From NCBI RefSeq assembly GCF_002432345.1, contig NZ_DJDT01000151.1:19305-83304 (forward strand): a stretch of DNA of 64,000 nt, read 5' to 3'. The stretch comes from Pedobacter sp. UBA5917. Lineage in GTDB: Bacteria > Bacteroidota > Bacteroidia > Sphingobacteriales > Sphingobacteriaceae. The notes below the pieces were generated by a model. It did not search any database, had not been told where the DNA came from, and worked only from the letters and a program-made list of their open reading frames with translations. Every line of letters starts with the position of its first letter. Positions within the stretch are counted from its first letter, which is position 1. This document shows positions 44,198-53,251 of the stretch, in pieces. Position numbers and translations under genes: made by a program.

Positions 44198-47131
44198 ATG
44201 AAATTCAAACTATTTACTTTAGCTTGTTTTCTGATTACAGGTTCGATAGCCCAGGCGCAAACAACCTATCAATGGAAAACAGGCACATCAGGCGGTTATG
44301 CATATAAATATGTAACCAACGACCCTACCAAAACCCGTTTTTACACCTTAAAAAATGGATTAACGGTAATTTTATCCCAAAATAACAAGGAGCCTAATAT
44401 TACTTACAAAATGGCGGTTAGGGCCGGCAGTAATACCGATCCACGTACAAATACCGGTTTGGCCCATTATTTAGAGCATCTTTTATTTAAGGGAACGGAT
44501 AAATTCGGGACTTTAAATTATGCCAAAGAAAAACCTTATCTGGATAAGATCGAGGCACTTTACGAAACCTACAACAAAACCACCGACCCTGCAAAACGCA
44601 AAGAGATTTACAAAGAAATTGATAAAACTTCGGGCGAAGCATCTAATTATTCTATCGCAAATGAATACGATAAAATGATGAAATCGATTGGAAGCAATAG
44701 CACCAATGCCCATACTTCGGTAGAGGAAACGGTTTATGAAGAAGATCTTCCATCAAACGCAATAGATAAGTTTTTAGCCGTACAGGCAGAGCGTTTCCGT
44801 GCACCGGTTTTCCGTATTTTCCACACAGAATTAGAGGCAGTTTACGAAGAAAAAAACATCGGTATGGATAACGATGGACGTAAAATGTACGAGAAAATGC
44901 TGTATTCGCTGTTTCCGACACACAACTACGGACAACAAACCACTATTGGAACCATCGAACATTTAAAAAATCCTTCACTGGTTGAAATCAGAAAATATTA
45001 CGACAAATATTATGTGCCCAACAATATGGCCTTAATTATGAGCGGTGATATTAATTACGATGACCTGATCAAAAAAATCGACAAGGATTTTGCCTATATG
45101 AAGTCGAAGCCGCTATCGTTGTATAACCCGGCTCCGGAAAAACCTTTAACACAGATCCAAAAAGTTGATATTTATGGTCCAAGTGCCGAAAATTTGTATG
45201 TTGCTTACAGAGGTTTTGCACAAAATACGCACGAAAGTTTATTACTGGATCTGATCAGCAGTATTTTGGCCAACGGCAAAGCGGGTTTAATGGACATCAA
45301 TATTAATAAACAACAAAAAATGTTAAGGGCTGGTGCGGGATATAACTCAATGAAAGATTATGGTATCTTCATTTTATCCGGTTCGCCAAAAGCAGGACAA
45401 AGTTTAGAAGAAGCCCAAAAATTATTGTTGGATCAGGTAGAATTGCTTAAAAAAGGCGAATTTGATGAAAGCCTGATCAAAGCTACCGTTGCAAACATTA
45501 AATTATCTGAACTACAGAATTTTGATAACAACGATGTACGTGCAGATTTTACAATGAATGCTTTTATCCAGAACCGTGGTACGGAATGGGATAAAACATT
45601 GGCCTCAACCGATGCTATGGGTAAAGTAACCAAAAAGGAAATTGTAGATTTTGCCAATAAATTTTTCATTAACAACTATGTTTCTATCTTAAAACATAAA
45701 GGTGAAGATAAGAGCATTATCAAAGTGGAAAAACCAATCATTACCGCAGTTAAAACCAATGTAAACGAAGTTTCTCCATTCACAAAAGAAATTATCGCTG
45801 CACCGGTAAAACCAATCGCACCTAAGTTTTTGGATTACACCAAAGATCTTCAGTTTGGTAAAGCAGGCATTGCAGATGTAATTGCGGTACAGAACACCGA
45901 AAATGGAATTTTCCGTTTGGGATACCGTTTCGATATGGGTTCTTACAACTACAAATTATTGCCTTATGCTGCCCAGTACCTCGCTTTTTTAAGTACCGAT
46001 AAATATTCGGCAGAAGATATCAGCAAGGCATTTTACAACATTGCCTGTAGCTATAATGTTAATGTGGGCACCGATGTTACCACAGTTACGATCAGTGGTT
46101 TACAGGAAAACTTTGATAAAGCCGTTGCTTTATTGGAAGATGTGCTGGCTAACTGCAAACCGAACGAAAAAGCTTTGGAAGATTTAAAAGGCCGTTTGTT
46201 AAAATCGAGGGATAATGCAAAACTGAACAAATCATCAATTCTTGGTGGTTTAATGAGCTATGCGCAATTCGGAAAAGATAACCCTTTCAACTACGGATTA
46301 ACCAATGATGAGATCAAAAATATTAAATCGGCTGATCTGATCTATATCCTGCATAACCTTACCAATTACAAACACACCATTACTTATTACGGTCCGAAAA
46401 CGTTGGCAGCATTTTCTGCTGATATTGTGAAGGCGCATCCATTGGCAAAAGAATTTACCGATGCGGCACCGATCAAGAAATTTGTGTATACCAAAACCGA
46501 TTCGAACAAGGTTTATTTTGCCGATTACGATATGGTTCAGGCAGAAATCCGTTGGGTACGCAATGGCGGGTTGTACGATCCTGCCAATTCAGCTAAAATT
46601 GCTTTATTCAACAATTATTTTGGTGGTGGTATGGGTTCTGTTGTATTCCAAACCATCCGCGAATCTAAAGCATTGGCTTACTCTACATTCGCAGTATATT
46701 CTTCGCCAAACAGCAAGGAAAAAGAGAATACAATTATCGCTTATGTAGGTACCCAGGCAGATAAAATGAATGATGCGGTTGCGGGTATGAACGAATTGCT
46801 GACTACGCTACCAGAATCAGACAAATCATTCGATTTATCGAAAGCCAACTCATTAAATGGTATAGAAACCAGCCGCATTACCAAAGATGGCATCATTTAT
46901 ACCTATTTAGCAGATAAAAAATTAGGTTTCGACCACGATTCGAGAGTTGATGAGTACGCCAACCTAAAACCATTAACTTTTAACGATGTAAAATCGTTCC
47001 ACCAAAACAACCTTTCGGGCAAACCGTACAGCTATTGTATTGTTGCTTCGGAGAAAAAAATCAACATGGCCGATTTAGCAAAATTCGGTCCGGTTACTAA
47101 ATTAAGTTTAGAACAGATTTTTGGATACTAA
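44198..47131 (+). CDS. Secreted M16 family zinc peptidase
   Basis: Insulinase/pitrilysin-type peptidase exported to the periplasm, 977 residues from ATG 44198; an upstream TTG frame start at 44141 would place a basic tail before the signal peptide MKFKLFTLACFLITGSIAQAQ and is rejected. The inverted zinc motif HYLEH is at residues 90-94 (His90, Glu93, His94), with the distal glutamate in ELEAVYEEKN. The protein holds four M16 domains: active N-half to ~residue 450 and an inactive C-half with the usual RWVRNGGLYDPANSAKIALFNNYFGGG block. It is a lone gene with its own promoter and terminator. Confidence 0.93.
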   Translation: MKFKLFTLACFLITGSIAQAQTTYQWKTGTSGGYAYKYVTNDPTKTRFYTLKNGLTVILSQNNKEPNITYKMAVRAGSNTDPRTNTGLAHYLEHLLFKGTDKFGTLNYAKEKPYLDKIEALYETYNKTTDPAKRKEIYKEIDKTSGEASNYSIANEYDKMMKSIGSNSTNAHTSVEETVYEEDLPSNAIDKFLAVQAERFRAPVFRIFHTELEAVYEEKNIGMDNDGRKMYEKMLYSLFPTHNYGQQTTIGTIEHLKNPSLVEIRKYYDKYYVPNNMALIMSGDINYDDLIKKIDKDFAYMKSKPLSLYNPAPEKPLTQIQKVDIYGPSAENLYVAYRGFAQNTHESLLLDLISSILANGKAGLMDININKQQKMLRAGAGYNSMKDYGIFILSGSPKAGQSLEEAQKLLLDQVELLKKGEFDESLIKATVANIKLSELQNFDNNDVRADFTMNAFIQNRGTEWDKTLASTDAMGKVTKKEIVDFANKFFINNYVSILKHKGEDKSIIKVEKPIITAVKTNVNEVSPFTKEIIAAPVKPIAPKFLDYTKDLQFGKAGIADVIAVQNTENGIFRLGYRFDMGSYNYKLLPYAAQYLAFLSTDKYSAEDISKAFYNIACSYNVNVGTDVTTVTISGLQENFDKAVALLEDVLANCKPNEKALEDLKGRLLKSRDNAKLNKSSILGGLMSYAQFGKDNPFNYGLTNDEIKNIKSADLIYILHNLTNYKHTITYYGPKTLAAFSADIVKAHPLAKEFTDAAPIKKFVYTKTDSNKVYFADYDMVQAEIRWVRNGGLYDPANSAKIALFNNYFGGGMGSVVFQTIRESKALAYSTFAVYSSPNSKEKENTIIAYVGTQADKMNDAVAGMNELLTTLPESDKSFDLSKANSLNGIETSRITKDGIIYTYLADKKLGFDHDSRVDEYANLKPLTFNDVKSFHQNNLSGKPYSYCIVASEKKINMADLAKFGPVTKLSLEQIFGY

Positions 47132-47168
47132 GAAAGATCAAAGCAATAAAGACCAAAGTCCAAAGCTT

Positions 47169-47203
47169 AAAGCGGTTCTCCGAAAGGAGGATCGCTTTTT
47201 TTG
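47169..47203 (+). terminator. Terminator of the M16 gene
   Basis: AAAGCGGTTCTCC-GAAA-GGAGGATCGCTTT with a GAAA tetraloop, then a run of T. One pair is mismatched. Confidence 0.85.
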
Positions 47204-47289
47204 TTTTTGGTTCACTGGTTCATTAGCCATTAGTTCATTGGTGAGCATGGTGCAAAAAACTATTCTGTGTAAATCCCGTGCATCCGTGG

Positions 47290-48339
47290 CTAAAAACAAC
47301 TAAGTTCCGCTAAAATTCCCTTCACCGAAAACTTTGCTCCGCACACAAATTCATCCGCAGCACCGTAATAAATAGTCAGTTCATCGCCATTAATCACGTG
47401 TCCGTTGGTAAAAACCACTTCACCGAAGAAACCATGCAGTTCATAATCGGCTGTGGGTACCATAATAGGATTTAAAGTACGCGCCAATACTTTCGCTGGA
47501 TCGTTTAAATCCATTAAAAAAGCGCCTAAACAATACTGGTGTTTTTCGTTTGCGCCATGGTAAATTTCGAGCCAGCCATCAACTGTTTTAATCGGTGCGG
47601 CACCTGCACCAACGCGGGCACTATCCCACATTCCCGGTCTGGTTTTAATAATGCAGCGATGTTTGCCCCAATGTATACCGTCGGGCGATTCGGCGAGCCA
47701 GATATAATTGCCACCCAAAGCCACACTGCTGGGGCGGTGCAAAGCATAAAATTTGCCATTTACCCGTTTTTCAAACATGGTACAGTCCTTATTATGCGGC
47801 GGAATGATCATGCCATGGTTTTCGAAATTCCTCCAATCTTTTGTACTGCGCATGCCCACTCCTACCCCATGCCCTGAAACTGCTGTAAACGTTAAATAAT
47901 ATCTACCCTCAATCAGCGAAACACGGCAATCTTCAATCCCGAAAACCTCATCTTCACCCACACCCTGTAATAAAGGATAGCCCTGGGGTTGATAAAAATG
48001 TATACCATCATTGCTGCAAAGCAATCTTAAATGCGATAAGGTGGTTAAATAATCATTGCCTTTATAATTGATCACCCGTGGGTCGGTTGCATTTAATTCA
48101 GGATGGTTTTCTTCGATCTCTATAATTTCGATCCCATCTTTTTTTAATACCGGGAAAGATATTATTCCAGCCTTTTGCGCAGGCCTTTCGGCCACCCGTA
48201 CCAACAACCAGGTTTTTCCTTCGAAAGTAAAAACGCCTGGATTGAGCAAACAAACAATTTCAAGTCCTGATCTGCTTGGCTCAAGATCTTTTGGGTATAA
48301 AATTGGATTTTCTGGAAATCTTTTGGCGATATCGGGCAT
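47290..48339 (-). CDS. GH130 family mannoside phosphorylase or mannosidase
   Basis: A 349-residue protein of family GH130, which acts on beta-mannosides by phosphorolysis or, in some subgroups, hydrolysis. No signal peptide is visible, so it should be cytoplasmic. Five-bladed-propeller motifs: FPENPILYPKDLEPSRSGLEIV, LNPGVFTFEGKTWLLVRVAER, FGIEDCRVSLIEGRYYLTFTA (catalytic-type aspartate in GIEDCR), RPGMWDSARVGAGAAPI, WLEIYHGA and the C-terminal TIYYGAADEFVCGA. The start at ATG 48339 follows the CsbD terminator. It is isolated from the mannosidase block by 6 kb and is convergent with the M16 gene. Whether it is a phosphorylase depends on phosphate-binding residues that need alignment. Confidence 0.9.
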   Translation of the reverse strand: MPDIAKRFPENPILYPKDLEPSRSGLEIVCLLNPGVFTFEGKTWLLVRVAERPAQKAGIISFPVLKKDGIEIIEIEENHPELNATDPRVINYKGNDYLTTLSHLRLLCSNDGIHFYQPQGYPLLQGVGEDEVFGIEDCRVSLIEGRYYLTFTAVSGHGVGVGMRSTKDWRNFENHGMIIPPHNKDCTMFEKRVNGKFYALHRPSSVALGGNYIWLAESPDGIHWGKHRCIIKTRPGMWDSARVGAGAAPIKTVDGWLEIYHGANEKHQYCLGAFLMDLNDPAKVLARTLNPIMVPTADYELHGFFGEVVFTNGHVINGDELTIYYGAADEFVCGAKFSVKGILAELSCF

Positions 48340-48357
48340 AAAAAATGTTTTAAACGC

Positions 48358-48389
48358 AAACAGGCGGTCTGATTTAGACCGCCTGTTTA
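48358..48389 (-). terminator. Terminator of the CsbD gene
   Basis: AAACAGGCGGTCT and AGACCGCCTGTTT, a perfect 13-bp stem around GATTT. Confidence 0.88.
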
Positions 48390-48405
48390 TTTCATAAAAT
48401 TGATG

Positions 48406-48591
48406 TTATAATGAGTTGATCCATTTTACAAGTTCTTCCCTACCTTTTCCGGTTTTTTGCTGCAGTTTGCCCAACAATTCGTCATCTTGTCCCTCTTCGT
48501 GCTTTAAATCATCATCCGTTAAATCAGCATAGGCTTGTTTAACCTTTCCTTTTATTTCATTCCACTTTCCTTTTAATTCTAACTTATCCAT
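48406..48591 (-). CDS. CsbD family protein
   Basis: A 61-residue CsbD-like protein, a hydrophilic helical family linked to general stress responses in several bacteria. [19 protein letters not shown] opens the family pattern, followed by [10 protein letters not shown] and the [21 protein letters not shown] end. The longer frame (to 48693) adds 34 residues with no family similarity, so ATG 48591 is chosen. Confidence 0.9.
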   Translation of the reverse strand: MDKLELKGKWNEIKGKVKQAYADLTDDDLKHEEGQDDELLGKLQQKTGKGREELVKWINSL

Positions 48592-48792
48592 ACTGGTGAT
48601 TTTTGATATAATTAATCTGTTATTTCTCACTATCCAACAGGCCAAACCATTATTTTGTTTTGATTTTAACGAATTAAACCAAATATTAAACACATTTCTA
48701 TCTAATCAACAAGGTTTTGAATATATTTTTGATTATCTTAATAGTAAGTTTTCTATAAAAGCTAAACATTATTAACTAAACCTAAAATTTTG

Positions 48793-51700
48793 ATGAAAAA
48801 ACTACTCTTAAGTATGATTTTATCTTTCTGCTTAATTTCATTTGCTTTCGCGCAGGGCAAAGTAATTACCGGAAAGGTAACGTCGGCCTCGGGACCAATT
48901 CCGGGTGTCAGCGTTTTTGTAAAAGGCTCGCCCTCCACCGGCACACAGAGTGATGCTACGGGGGCTTTTAAATTAACCGTAGCCGATGATGCCAAAATAA
49001 TTGTATTCAGCTTTATCGGCTACAAAAGCAAGGAATTACCGATTACAGGGCAAACCATTAATGTGAGCCTGGAGGAGGAGAATACAACCTTAACGGATGT
49101 GATTGTGGTGGGTTATGGCACGCAGAACAAACGCGATGTAACGGGTTCTATCGCAAGGGTTACTGCTGATGATTTTAAAGATAGGCCAGTACCAACGGTA
49201 GAGGGCGCCTTACAGGGTAAAGCACCTGGCGTTTTTATCAATTCGGGCAGTGGCAAACTTGGTCAGGCCTTACAAATCAGGGTAAGGGGTATTTCGTCTA
49301 TCTCGGCTAGTAATCAGCCCTTGTTTGTAATAGATGGAGTACCGATTGTGAGCGAGGCGTTGGGTACCTATACCGAGGCTGATAATCCGCTTGCGGCAAT
49401 TAGTCCTGATGATATCGAATCGATGGAAGTGTTAAAAGATGCTGCCTCTGCAGCCATTTACGGTGCAAGAGGATCGAACGGGGTTGTGCTCATCACCACA
49501 AAAAAAGGCAAGCAGGGAAGAACCAACATCGATTTTGGATATTATGCCGGATTTAGCGATCCAACAAAAAAAGGCGATTTTTTAAATGCCGACCAATACC
49601 GCCAGTTACTAGATGCTTCTTTTAAATATAATAACTACGATGACGGTGATTATGCAAATGCGGCCGAAATGTGGAAAGATTATACCGGAACAGATGATTG
49701 GACAAGCAACAACAACACCAATTGGGTTAACGAAGCTTTCAGAAGGGGACACACTCAGCAATACAACATAAACATTAACGGTGGTGATGCCAAAACCAGA
49801 TTTATGCTTTCGGGAAATTATAACAATAATGATGGAATTATTGTAAATAACCGTTACGTACGTACAGGTGGCAGATTAAGTATAGATCATACCGTATCTA
49901 AGATCTTAGACGTAGGAGGTGCTGTCAACATTTCAAAAGTAGATAATTACCGTATCCCTACCGATAATGCTTTTTCAAATCCCTTACAGTTAAATGCCTT
50001 GCCGCCAATTCAACCGGTACGCGATGCATCTGGCCAGTTAAATGGTTCTACCGTTTATTATAATAGTTTAATTGATTATGAGAACGGTAAAAACCTTTCA
50101 ACCACTTACAGAACCTTTGCAAATGCTTATGCGAGCTTAAAAATCACTCCAGATCTGGTTCTTAGAAGCGAATATGGTTTTGATTTCAATAACCTTGAAG
50201 AAGAGCAATTTTTAGGGTCGAAAACACAGGATGGAGGAAGTACAGGAGGTTCTTCTACAGATTATATGGCTAAATCCATCAACTTTAACACCAATAACAC
50301 CCTTAACTATACCAAAACCTTTAACGAAAAACACAATCTGAATGTATTGGCCGGATTTGCGTTTCAGGATACAAAATTCAGGTATTCATCGGTAACCGGA
50401 ACCACATTGCCGTCAGACAGTTTTACCAAGATTGCAAGTGCAGCGGTAATTTCGGCCGGCGAATCGTCGGAAACCAGACATACCTTTGTTTCCTATCTGG
50501 CCAGGGTAAACTATAAATACGACGATAAATACCTGTTGAGTGCTTCGATCAGGACCGATGGTTCATCAAGGTTTGGTGTAAATAACAGGTACGGAACGTT
50601 CCCTGCCGTATCAGTTGGCTGGCTTATTAACCAGGAAGATGGCCTTAAATCGAGCGAATGGTTAAGTTTATTAAAACTTAGGGGCAGTTATGGTTTAACC
50701 GGTAATGCTGAAATTGGCGATTTTGCTTCAAGAAATCTTTACCGTGGTGTTAACTATGCAGGCGTTGGCGGCACACGGCCAAGTCAGTTGGGCGATCCGA
50801 ATTTAAGCTGGGAAAATACAACAAATTACAATATCGGTTTAGATTTCGGCTTTTTCTCCGATCGCATCTCGGGTACTGTTGAGTATTATAAAAAGAAAAC
50901 AACCGATTTATTGCTAAACGCTCCAATCGCAGCAACAAATGGTTTCTCGTCTATCACCCAGAACATTGGCGATATGCAGAACCGTGGATTTGAATTCTCT
51001 TTAAATACCAGAAACTTTGTGGGCGAATTTAAATGGTCTACTTCGTTTAATATTTCCTTAAACAGGAACAAGGTTTTACGTTTGGTTGATGATCAGCCGA
51101 TTTATCCGGGCGGAAGATTTTTAGGCCGTGTTGCGGTTGGTGAGCCATTGGGTTATTTCTACGGAAAGGCCTATGCAGGTGTAGATCCTGCCAATGGTGA
51201 TGCACTTTATTATATTGACGCTTCAAGAACCACCACAACCAACGATTATACCCTTGCCCAGAACCAGAAACTTGGCGATCCTAACCCAAAATTCTTCGGC
51301 GGTTTCGGTAACCATTTTTCTTTTAAAAACTTCGACCTGGATGTACAGGCACAATTTGTTTCTGGCAATGACATTTATAATATGGCCGGTGTTTTCCAAT
51401 CTGCCAATGGTGATTATTTTGATAATCAAACCATCGATCAGTTAAATTACTGGACGCCAACAAATCGCGATACCCCTATTCCGCAACCCAGGTTTAATGA
51501 GGGGAACGGTACAAGCCCATCTTCCAGATGGATACAGAATGGTTCTTATCTGAGGATAAAAAGTGTTGTTTTTAGCTATAATCTGCCTAAAGCATTTATT
51601 AACAAATATAAACTGCAAAATCTAAAAATCTTCGCCTCGGCCCTTAATTTGTTTACCATAACCGGCTATAAAGGTTACGATCCGGAGGTAAATACGCCTA

Positions 51701-51801
51701 GTGGTGGATCTCTCCAATCGGATAATATCCAGCTTGGCCACGATTTTTATACCCCACCACAGGCACGAACCATCACTTTTGGCGTAAACATTGGCTTATA
51801 A
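48793..51801 (+). CDS. SusC/RagA family TonB-linked transporter 3
   Basis: A 1002-residue SusC-class importer. ATG 48793 precedes a clean signal peptide ending FAFAQ. A short carboxypeptidase-like domain (VITGKVTSASGPIPGVSV, to ~residue 95) leads to the plug: VVGYGTQNKRDVTGSIARV, IRVRGISSISASNQPLFVIDGVPI and LKDAASAAIYGARGSNGVVLI, then the barrel ending FGVNIGL. It is the only plus-strand SusC here, has no LacI-type palindrome upstream, and has no enzyme, sigma factor or regulator beside it. Typical nutrient class unknown. Confidence 0.95.
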   Translation: MKKLLLSMILSFCLISFAFAQGKVITGKVTSASGPIPGVSVFVKGSPSTGTQSDATGAFKLTVADDAKIIVFSFIGYKSKELPITGQTINVSLEEENTTLTDVIVVGYGTQNKRDVTGSIARVTADDFKDRPVPTVEGALQGKAPGVFINSGSGKLGQALQIRVRGISSISASNQPLFVIDGVPIVSEALGTYTEADNPLAAISPDDIESMEVLKDAASAAIYGARGSNGVVLITTKKGKQGRTNIDFGYYAGFSDPTKKGDFLNADQYRQLLDASFKYNNYDDGDYANAAEMWKDYTGTDDWTSNNNTNWVNEAFRRGHTQQYNININGGDAKTRFMLSGNYNNNDGIIVNNRYVRTGGRLSIDHTVSKILDVGGAVNISKVDNYRIPTDNAFSNPLQLNALPPIQPVRDASGQLNGSTVYYNSLIDYENGKNLSTTYRTFANAYASLKITPDLVLRSEYGFDFNNLEEEQFLGSKTQDGGSTGGSSTDYMAKSINFNTNNTLNYTKTFNEKHNLNVLAGFAFQDTKFRYSSVTGTTLPSDSFTKIASAAVISAGESSETRHTFVSYLARVNYKYDDKYLLSASIRTDGSSRFGVNNRYGTFPAVSVGWLINQEDGLKSSEWLSLLKLRGSYGLTGNAEIGDFASRNLYRGVNYAGVGGTRPSQLGDPNLSWENTTNYNIGLDFGFFSDRISGTVEYYKKKTTDLLLNAPIAATNGFSSITQNIGDMQNRGFEFSLNTRNFVGEFKWSTSFNISLNRNKVLRLVDDQPIYPGGRFLGRVAVGEPLGYFYGKAYAGVDPANGDALYYIDASRTTTTNDYTLAQNQKLGDPNPKFFGGFGNHFSFKNFDLDVQAQFVSGNDIYNMAGVFQSANGDYFDNQTIDQLNYWTPTNRDTPIPQPRFNEGNGTSPSSRWIQNGSYLRIKSVVFSYNLPKAFINKYKLQNLKIFASALNLFTITGYKGYDPEVNTPSGGSLQSDNIQLGHDFYTPPQARTITFGVNIGL

Positions 51802-51812
51802 AAACATTAGAT

Positions 51813-53180
51813 ATGAAAAATTATAAAAATATATTGGCTGTATGTCTTCTTATCCTGGGCACATCCAGCTGTAAAAAACAATTAGATATAGATCCCAAGC
51901 AAAATATTGATGCCAATGTGGCACTAAATACTACTGCAGATGTTCAGAATGCATTGATTGGGGCATACACTTTTTTAGCAACCGGCGATCTCTATGGCAA
52001 TAACCTTGTTTTTATACCTGACCTTTATGCCAGTGATAACTATTTAACATGGCGCGGCAGTTTTACTACCTACCGTAATATATCGAGCAAAGCCATTGTA
52101 TCTGATAATGCTGACGTAAGAAGAACCTGGATAACCGCTTACAGTGCAATTAACACTGCAAATATTGTCCTTTCTGCATTAAATGTGGTAAATGATGCCA
52201 ACACCAGGAATGTGATAGAAGGCAAAGCTTTATTTATCAGGGGAATAATGCATTTCGAACTGGTAAGATTATACGCGCTGCCTTATGATGCATCGGGCGC
52301 CAATGCAAATTTAGGTGTACCAATTATCACAAAAGCCGTTAAAACCATCGATAATGTAACCAATTCTGTTGCACGTAATACTGTTGCAGAGGTATATGCA
52401 GCCGTAGAAAATGATTTAAAATCGGCCATTACAAAATTGTCTGCAGTTGATGATCAGTATGCTGCTAAAGCATTTTTGGCAAGGGTTTACTTACAGGAGG
52501 GCAAATATGCCTTAGCCAGGGATATGGCTAATGACATTATTACAAACAGCCCATATCATTTAATCACCAATTCACTTGAAGCACCGTTCAGGACCAAAAA
52601 TTCGAACGAAGGAATTTTCGAAATCAAACAGAACGAGCAGAGCAATGCAGGTACTTCTAATGATGGATTGGCTACTTTTTATGCCAGCTATCAAAACGCA
52701 ACCGGTGGCGATGTAGGCCGGGCTGATGCCTTGGTAAATACTACATTTTACAACTCGTTCGAAGCAGGCGATAAAAGGCAAACTGAAATGATTTACGATG
52801 GTACCGGTGCCCGAACCGGTTTCTTTACTAAGAAATGGTATAGCTTTTATGATAACATACCTGTTTGCAGGGTTACAGAACAATACCTGATTCGTGCAGA
52901 ATCTAATTTTAGATTAGGCACAGCCATTGGCGCCACACCAGCCGATGATATTAATACGTTAAGAACCAGGGCCGGATTAGGTAATGTAATACCAACTCTA
53001 GCAATTATCTTAAACGAAAGGGAAAAAGAGTTGGATTATGAAGGTTTTAGGCTTCATGATTATAAACGTACCAAACGTTCGATAGGAACCTTTGCCTATG
53101 ATGACCCAAAACTGGTTTTCCCAATCCCTGATCGTGAAATAAATGTGAATAAAGCTTTAAGGCAAAACCCGGGTTATTAA
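51813..53180 (+). CDS. SusD/RagB family glycan-binding lipoprotein 3
   Basis: A 455-residue SusD-like lipoprotein, lipidated at Cys20 (GTSSCKKQLDIDPKQ). The GKALFIRGIMHFELVRLYALPYD helix near residue 145 and the C-terminal ILNEREKELDYEGFRLHDYKRTKRS block with VFPIPDREINVNKALRQNPGY are typical. It is shorter than the other two, at the lower end of the family. It starts 11 bases after SusC 3 and is followed by a strong terminator, so the unit is just two genes. Confidence 0.95.
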   Translation: MKNYKNILAVCLLILGTSSCKKQLDIDPKQNIDANVALNTTADVQNALIGAYTFLATGDLYGNNLVFIPDLYASDNYLTWRGSFTTYRNISSKAIVSDNADVRRTWITAYSAINTANIVLSALNVVNDANTRNVIEGKALFIRGIMHFELVRLYALPYDASGANANLGVPIITKAVKTIDNVTNSVARNTVAEVYAAVENDLKSAITKLSAVDDQYAAKAFLARVYLQEGKYALARDMANDIITNSPYHLITNSLEAPFRTKNSNEGIFEIKQNEQSNAGTSNDGLATFYASYQNATGGDVGRADALVNTTFYNSFEAGDKRQTEMIYDGTGARTGFFTKKWYSFYDNIPVCRVTEQYLIRAESNFRLGTAIGATPADDINTLRTRAGLGNVIPTLAIILNEREKELDYEGFRLHDYKRTKRSIGTFAYDDPKLVFPIPDREINVNKALRQNPGY

Positions 53181-53194
53181 TATAATGACCGATA

Positions 53195-53237
53195 AACAAG
53201 AAAGCCTCCTGATTTTCTATCAGGAGGCTTTCTTGTT
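53195..53237. terminator. Bidirectional terminator between SusD 3 and acs
   Basis: AACAAGAAAGCCTCCTGAT and ATCAGGAGGCTTTCTTGTT form a perfect 19-bp stem around TTTCT. It sits between two convergent genes and can serve both. Confidence 0.9.
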
Positions 53238-53251
53238 AAATATCTAATCTG

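Noticed and set aside
48592..48693. 34-codon extension of the CsbD protein
   Set aside because: No similarity to the family and AT-rich leader-like sequence.
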